This document shows, piece by piece, positions 6,846 to 10,191 of a DNA stretch of 10,191 nt. The DNA comes from Chloroflexota bacterium (lineage in GTDB: Bacteria; Chloroflexota; Dormibacteria; Dormibacterales; Dormibacteraceae), in the NCBI GenBank assembly GCA_005880755.1, contig VBGV01000242.1, positions 1 through 10,191 on the forward strand, read 5' to 3'. Positions within the stretch are counted from its first letter, which is position 1; every line of letters starts with the position of its first letter. The notes beneath the pieces are model-generated. The model had not been told where the DNA came from. It did not search any database and saw only the letters and a program-made list of their open reading frames with translations. The position numbers and the translations under genes were made by a program.

Positions 6846-8425
6846 ATGTCGACCTCCAACTGTGCGCCGCCGCGGGCGATCGATTCCGTGGCAGCCGCCA
6901 TCACCGCCACCGTCCGGCGCGCCTCCTCGGCGGTGACCGCGATTGGTTCGCGCCACGCAAGGTGGTCGGCGAGGTTCCGGTAGAAGCCGTTCTCCTCGCG
7001 CGGCGGAAGAATCAACAATTCCTCTCTATCAGGCCGGAACACCTTCACTCGCGAAGGGAAGTCGGAGGGCACCGGCTGATCGGCCCACTCGCCGGTCACG
7101 GCGCCCTGCGTGCCGAGCAGGTACCACTTCGGTTTGCGAGCTGCGGCGACGTCCGATTGCAGGAACATAGCCTGCGCTCCGCCGGCGAAGGTCATGTCGA
7201 CGCGCACCTGGTCGGCGTTCGTCACGTCGTGCCACACGCGCTTGTGCGCCTGTGCCGCGATCGTGCGCACGGAGTCGGGGAAGAGCTGCAGGATCCAGTC
7301 GAAGTAGTGCGACCCCCAGTCAAAAATCGTTCCGCCCGAGATCGGCTCGTGGCTGTGCCACAGGTCGCACGGATGATCGTGGCCGCCGATGAACGACTCC
7401 ATGTAGAAGGGTTCGCCGATTCGCCCTGAGCGCACGACATCACGCATCGCCAGATAGTCGGGATCCCAACGGCGGCTCTGGTAAACGGTCAGCGCGAGAT
7501 TGCGCGATGCCGCCGCGCCGATCATGCGGTCAGCCTCGTCGACGCTGACGGCGAATGGTTTCTCGCAGACCACGTGCTTGCCCGCGTGCAGCGCGGCGAG
7601 CACGGGATTCAAATGCGCGCTGGGTGGGGTGCCGACCACGACCAGGCCTACATCCGGGTCGTCGAGCATCTCTTGCTGCCGCGCATGCGTGGGGATCGAC
7701 CACTCGCGCGCGGCCACCTCGCGCCGCTCCGCCGACAGGTCGCAAACGGACGTCAGCCGCAGCCCGCTGACGGCAGTGATCGACGCCGCGTGCTCGCGGC
7801 CGATCGCGCCATAGCCAATCAGCCCCACGCCGATCGGCGCGGCTGCGGTCCGCCCCGCGGCGAAAAGGAGCAGCCTCGTGACGAGCTTCTGAAAGGTCAG
7901 GTCCTGATACGTCGCCGGCTGGTGGCCGAGTCCGATGTAGACAAACCGACCGTCTCCGTAGGCGCGCTCATACGCGACCACCTGCTCCGTGAACTGCCAG
8001 CTCGCGCGCAGCAGGATGTTCGCATCGAGGGGCGGGCCCTCGGATAGGTAGAGCTCGTCTCGCACCCTCCACTCCGAATCAAGGTTCTGCGTGACCGGAT
8101 GACCCGTTTCGGGTCTGACGATCAGCTCCGTGACCGGACCCGGGCCACTTGGAATCCAGCCCGCGAGATCGCGTATGGCTTCGGACGACGACCACGCGGC
8201 GAGCGTGCCGTGCAGCAACACGAGCCCGCCACCCCGCCGCACGAAGTCGCGCAGAAGCGACCCGTGGCGCGAGTCAAGGGGCTGATCGGTGGCGGCCAGG
8301 ACGACCTGGTGGCCACCGATCGAAAAGTCGGAGCCCGACTCGACGTCGAAGCGCGTGGGGTCGAGAGTCAGCTGAGAGTAGTCGTGCGCCCCACGACCGA
8401 GCACGGCTCTGACGGAAACCCTCAC
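6842..8425 (-). CDS. Fusion protein: ThuA-like domain + Gfo/Idh/MocA oxidoreductase (ThuA-ThuB-like)
   Basis: The 527-residue chain has two domains. Residues 1-191 form a ThuA-like class I glutamine-amidotransferase fold: GGGLVLLHG at 65-73 (the elbow lacks the amidotransferase Cys, as in ThuA), GHPVT at 108-112, DELY at 123-126 and GLGHQP at 165-170. A short Ala-rich linker leads to a Gfo/Idh/MocA enzyme from about 197: Rossmann loop GLIGYGAIG at 201-209, EKP at 288-290 (Lys289) and DWGSHYFD at 369-376 with His373 at the active site. In rhizobia, ThuA and the Gfo/Idh/MocA protein ThuB are separate products of a trehalose-type disaccharide operon and act through 3-keto sugars. A related oxidation of a glycoside is therefore plausible, but the substrate here is inferred only. 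The start is GTG 8425, which overlaps the TAG of the glycosyltransferase gene by one base (TAGTG) and has AAGGAAGG 7 bases upstream, indicating coupled translation. No signal peptide is present. Confidence 0.93.
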   Translation of the reverse strand: MRVSVRAVLGRGAHDYSQLTLDPTRFDVESGSDFSIGGHQVVLAATDQPLDSRHGSLLRDFVRRGGGLVLLHGTLAAWSSSEAIRDLAGWIPSGPGPVTELIVRPETGHPVTQNLDSEWRVRDELYLSEGPPLDANILLRASWQFTEQVVAYERAYGDGRFVYIGLGHQPATYQDLTFQKLVTRLLLFAAGRTAAAPIGVGLIGYGAIGREHAASITAVSGLRLTSVCDLSAERREVAAREWSIPTHARQQEMLDDPDVGLVVVGTPPSAHLNPVLAALHAGKHVVCEKPFAVSVDEADRMIGAAASRNLALTVYQSRRWDPDYLAMRDVVRSGRIGEPFYMESFIGGHDHPCDLWHSHEPISGGTIFDWGSHYFDWILQLFPDSVRTIAAQAHKRVWHDVTNADQVRVDMTFAGGAQAMFLQSDVAAARKPKWYLLGTQGAVTGEWADQPVPSDFPSRVKVFRPDREELLILPPREENGFYRNLADHLAWREPIAVTAEEARRTVAVMAAATESIARGGAQLEVDI

Positions 8426-9570
8426 TACGCCGCCTTCCTTTCTGTTGTATGGCCGATCCGGCGCAGCACGTCGAGCGTGCGCTCCGCCGCGTTTGCCCAG
8501 CTGTAGCCCTTGGCCCGGCGCCTGCCTTCCTCGCCCAGCTTCTTGCGCAGTCCCTCATCTGCCAGCAGCCTCTCGAGCCCGCCCGCGATCGCCTCCGTGT
8601 CCTCAGCGTTGATGGAAATCGCCGATCCGACTGCCAGCTCGGGCAATGCACCCGTGGCGCCGACCACCGCGGGCACCCCATGCCCCATCGCTTCGAGGAG
8701 GGGAAGTCCGAAGCCCTCGTACAGGCTCGGAAACGCGAGCACCGATGCCGACGCGTACAAGGCCGCGAGCGTCGGCTCGTCCACGTGGCCGAGGTAGCGG
8801 ACCCCGGGCTCGGCAGCGATGCGCTGCAGCGTGTCGCCGTATGCCCATCCCGCGCGACCCGCGATGACCAGCTGGGGCACGCCGGGACGGCCGTTGATGA
8901 TGAACGGCAGCGCGCCCCGCCGGCCTCGGAGCTGCCGATAAGCCGCAAGCAAGCGCGTGTAGTTCTTGCGTGGCTCGATGGTGCCGACGGCGAGGATGTA
9001 TCCCGGCTCGACGCCGTCGGGCAGCGGCCCGGGAGGCACCTCCGGTGGAGGGCCTTCTGGAATCACCTCGACCTTTTGCTCCAACCCCGGGATTCGATAC
9101 CACTGGAGAAGGTCGCGGCGCGTCGATTCCGAGGGCACCAGGACCGCGGCCGCGTGGCGCAGCGCGGGAGGCAGGACGGCGCGGAAATACATGCGCTGCT
9201 GCCACGGCACCTCATGCGGCCGGATCCGAAACGCGAGGTCGTGGACGAAGACCGCTGCGGGCGGCGCGCCTTCGCGCCGAAAAGGCGGGCTCGGCCAGTA
9301 GGGGTAAAGGATGGCGTCGGACCCCAGCTGCGGCTCGAGCGCCGGCAGCCACCTCGACTTCATGACCAACTCATGGCGGTACGGCGAAAGGACGGCCTCG
9401 CAGTCGAGATCCTGAAGCGATTCAGGCCGCTCGCGGCTGCACAGCAGCACGAACTGGTCGCCGGAAGCATGCTTGACCAGCGCCCGAGACAGCTCGACCG
9501 CCACCGTCAGCATCCCCACCCGCTGGGGTCGCCAGCAGGCGGTCAGATCGATGGCGAACCGGCCCACCAC
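8425..9570 (-). CDS. Glycosyltransferase family 4 / group 1 (GT-B fold)
   Basis: The 381-residue protein transfers a sugar from a nucleotide-sugar donor to a glycan, lipid or small acceptor; GT4 enzymes are retaining. The N-terminal acceptor half has AIDLT at 6-10, VHDL at 109-112 (conserved His110) and SESTRRDLL at 147-155. The donor half has VGTIEPRKN at 195-203, with Arg201 and Lys202 in the usual phosphate-binding place, and EGFGLPLLEAMGHG from 285, giving the E-x7-E pair Glu285/Glu293. No transmembrane segment is visible, so it is cytosolic or peripheral at the membrane. The start is GTG 9570, directly followed by a second in-frame GTG at 9567; there is no clear Shine-Dalgarno, and a TACATT hexamer (complement of 9574-9579) lies just before. 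This is the first gene of a three-gene operon with two sugar oxidoreductases, suggesting that the same sugar or glycoside is glycosylated and redox-modified. Donor and acceptor cannot be read from the sequence. Confidence 0.93.
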   Translation of the reverse strand: MVGRFAIDLTACWRPQRVGMLTVAVELSRALVKHASGDQFVLLCSRERPESLQDLDCEAVLSPYRHELVMKSRWLPALEPQLGSDAILYPYWPSPPFRREGAPPAAVFVHDLAFRIRPHEVPWQQRMYFRAVLPPALRHAAAVLVPSESTRRDLLQWYRIPGLEQKVEVIPEGPPPEVPPGPLPDGVEPGYILAVGTIEPRKNYTRLLAAYRQLRGRRGALPFIINGRPGVPQLVIAGRAGWAYGDTLQRIAAEPGVRYLGHVDEPTLAALYASASVLAFPSLYEGFGLPLLEAMGHGVPAVVGATGALPELAVGSAISINAEDTEAIAGGLERLLADEGLRKKLGEEGRRRAKGYSWANAAERTLDVLRRIGHTTERKAA

Positions 9571-9664
9571 ATGAATGTAGAAGAGCTGAAAAGCCAGGTG
9601 CGCGCCCCTTGCCTGACGGGGGTAACATGGAATTCAGCGTCTGAACTCGCCCTCCCTCCTTTCT

Positions 9665-9696
9665 GAAGGTCCTCTGCCCCCCGGTGGAGGGCCTTC
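9665..9696. repeat. Inverted repeat / hairpin, 10-bp stem
   Basis: Arms GAAGGTCCTC (9665-9674) and GAGGGCCTTC (9687-9696) pair over 10 positions with one G-T wobble around a 12-base loop. No T-run follows on either strand, so a classical intrinsic terminator is not supported. It lies about 95 bases upstream of the glycosyltransferase start and could be leader RNA structure or an operator. Confidence 0.5.
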
Positions 9697-9705
9697 CCTA
9701 CACAT

Positions 9706-9735
9706 ATGAGGGAAAACCCCAATGGTTTCCCTCAT
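9706..9735. repeat. Perfect inverted repeat / hairpin, 10-bp stem
   Basis: Arms ATGAGGGAAA (9706-9715) and TTTCCCTCAT (9726-9735) are exact reverse complements around a 10-base loop whose CC and GG can extend the stem past one bulged A. It sits nine bases from the preceding hairpin. The lack of a following T-run argues against a standard terminator; a regulatory RNA structure or a protein-binding palindrome is equally possible. Confidence 0.55.
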
Positions 9736-9841
9736 CGCGCGTGCGCTTCGCCGCAGGCGCTGCTCCCATTCCGGTATACGTTCGGACTTGTCTCAGTAGC
9801 CACTCGAGGCCACGCTGGGAGGCGCTCTTGCAAAGTGGGTC

Positions 9842-9863
9842 GCGGCCGGGGGACCCCGGCCGC
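9842..9863. terminator. GC-rich hairpin downstream of the cupin gene, possible terminator without U-tract
   Basis: GCGGCCGGGG (9842-9851) and CCCCGGCCGC (9854-9863) are exact complements; allowing a tetraloop leaves a 9-bp all-G/C stem. It begins about 20 bases after the cupin stop codon when read on the minus strand, a usual terminator place. No T-run follows, as is often the case in GC-rich bacteria, so termination is a guess. Confidence 0.4.
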
Positions 9864-9882
9864 CAGGGCTATGTCGGTTTAT

Positions 9883-10191
9883 TTAGACGTTCGTTGTTAG
9901 TTGGGCACCATCCGGGAGGAGGAAGCTGGCAGCGACCAGAAGTTCATTGGTCCCCCGGTTGAAGGCCTGCATGGTCTGGCTCGTCGTCAGGCTGAAGCTG
10001 TCGCCCACCTTGTAGGTCTTCTCCACCCCGTCGATGGTGATCGTGGCTTCGCCCTGGAGCACCGTGACCACGCCGGGACCGCCGTGGCGGTTCTTCAGCG
10101 TTTGCGACGCCGGTGCGAAGTCGAGTACCTGCTGGATCACGCTGTAGCCGCCGCTGATGCTTGGCGAGTCGAGCGTGAAGCTGTAGAGCGT
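9883..10191 (-). CDS. Cupin-domain protein, C-terminal part (5' end outside window)
   Basis: The frame is open from the window edge to a TAA at 9885-9883. The first in-frame start is GTG 10140, but the codons before it (YSFTLDSPSISGGYSV) continue the same style and look like the first cupin strands, so the gene most likely begins beyond the window. The visible 102 residues follow the cupin pattern: NRHGGPGVVTVLQGEATITIDG (first cupin motif region), YKVGDSFSL, then QAFNRG and a FLLPDGAQLTT ending common in small secreted or cytosolic cupins. In motif 1 the usual H-x-H is N-R-H and the Glu is not apparent; in motif 2 the metal-binding His position appears to be Met. Metal binding is therefore doubtful and a catalytic role cannot be assumed. 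Whether it belongs to the downstream operon is unclear, since about 310 bases with hairpins lie between. Confidence 0.85.
   Translation of the reverse strand, partial: TLYSFTLDSPSISGGYSVIQQVLDFAPASQTLKNRHGGPGVVTVLQGEATITIDGVEKTYKVGDSFSLTTSQTMQAFNRGTNELLVAASFLLPDGAQLTTNV

Larger units (their letters stand above)
9571..9882. other. Hairpin-rich intergenic region between the cupin gene and the glycosyltransferase operon
   Basis: About 310 bases carry no convincing gene. Short plus-strand frames here give peptides without recognisable motifs. The stretch contains at least three strong inverted repeats (listed separately) and a weaker CTCCCA/TGGGAG pair (9763-9768 with 9816-9821). Both flanking genes are on the minus strand, so this is the cupin 3' region and the leader/promoter region of the glycosyltransferase operon. 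No known riboswitch consensus was recognised. Confidence 0.6.

Noticed and set aside
6846..6956. Extension of the stand-alone oxidoreductase to ATG 6956
   Set aside because: The added residues are Arg/Gly-rich, precede the Rossmann strand without homology, and overlap the fused gene's conserved C-terminus by 115 bases.
8449..9666. 405-codon plus-strand open frame opposite the glycosyltransferase
   Set aside because: It is antisense to a gene with clear GT4 motifs and its own translation has no recognisable motif. Its tail (MNVEELKSQVR...) looked protein-like but stops at 9666 with no family match.
9706..9735. Intrinsic terminator call for the perfect hairpin
   Set aside because: Neither strand has a T-run after the stem, so it is listed only as an inverted repeat.
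9736..9841. tRNA or known riboswitch in the intergenic region
   Set aside because: No cloverleaf with a T-loop GTTCRA-type sequence and no riboswitch core consensus could be recognised.
9684..9962. Small plus-strand frames across the intergenic region
   Set aside because: Peptides show no motif, overlap hairpins and the cupin gene, and lack a convincing ribosome-binding site.

Overview
The window is GC-rich bacterial DNA with strong G/C preference at third codon positions and several GTG starts. A PucR/CdaR-like regulator tail, a Gfo/Idh/MocA-rich sugar locus and TPR 'end-of-group' proteins would suit a soil-type actinobacterium, Chloroflexota or Dormibacterota-like lineage. That placement is an inference; no marker gene fixes it. 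No rRNA, tRNA, CRISPR array, transposase or phage gene was seen.

Left half, plus strand: the last codons of an upstream protein (3-74, possibly a PucR-family regulator) are followed by a short AT-richer gap and then a complete glutamate synthase large subunit (154-4368). It has the catalytic Cys, the FMN/glutamate synthase domain, the 3Fe-4S cysteines and the C-terminal GXGXG domain. No gltD follows. Fifteen bases later comes a secreted lipoprotein of unknown function (4384-5274). Next is a two-part cytoplasmic protein, a DinB/DfsB-like helical bundle plus a C-terminal TPR (about 5267-5959). Its first helix lies upstream of the first standard start codon.

Right half, minus strand: three tightly packed genes read toward the plus-strand block and meet it tail-to-tail with an 11-bp overlap. 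In transcription order they are a GT4-type glycosyltransferase (9570-8425), a fused ThuA-like + Gfo/Idh/MocA oxidoreductase (8425-6842), and a second, stand-alone Gfo/Idh/MocA oxidoreductase (about 6845-5949). Gene junctions overlap by 1 and about 3 nt, so this looks like a translationally coupled operon that builds, oxidises or remodels a sugar or glycoside. In rhizobia, separate ThuA and ThuB (a Gfo/Idh/MocA protein) act together in forming 3-keto disaccharides; here both activities appear to be in one chain, beside a glycosyltransferase.

Far right: a roughly 310-bp non-coding stretch with several strong inverted repeats separates the operon from a cupin-domain protein on the minus strand. 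The cupin's N-terminus lies outside the window, and its usual metal-binding His/Glu residues are mostly replaced.

The most unusual points are the ThuA-ThuB-like fusion in a glycosyltransferase operon, a likely AUA start codon with a well-placed GGAGG for the third gene, the missed N-terminus of the DinB-TPR protein, and the hairpin-rich intergenic region.
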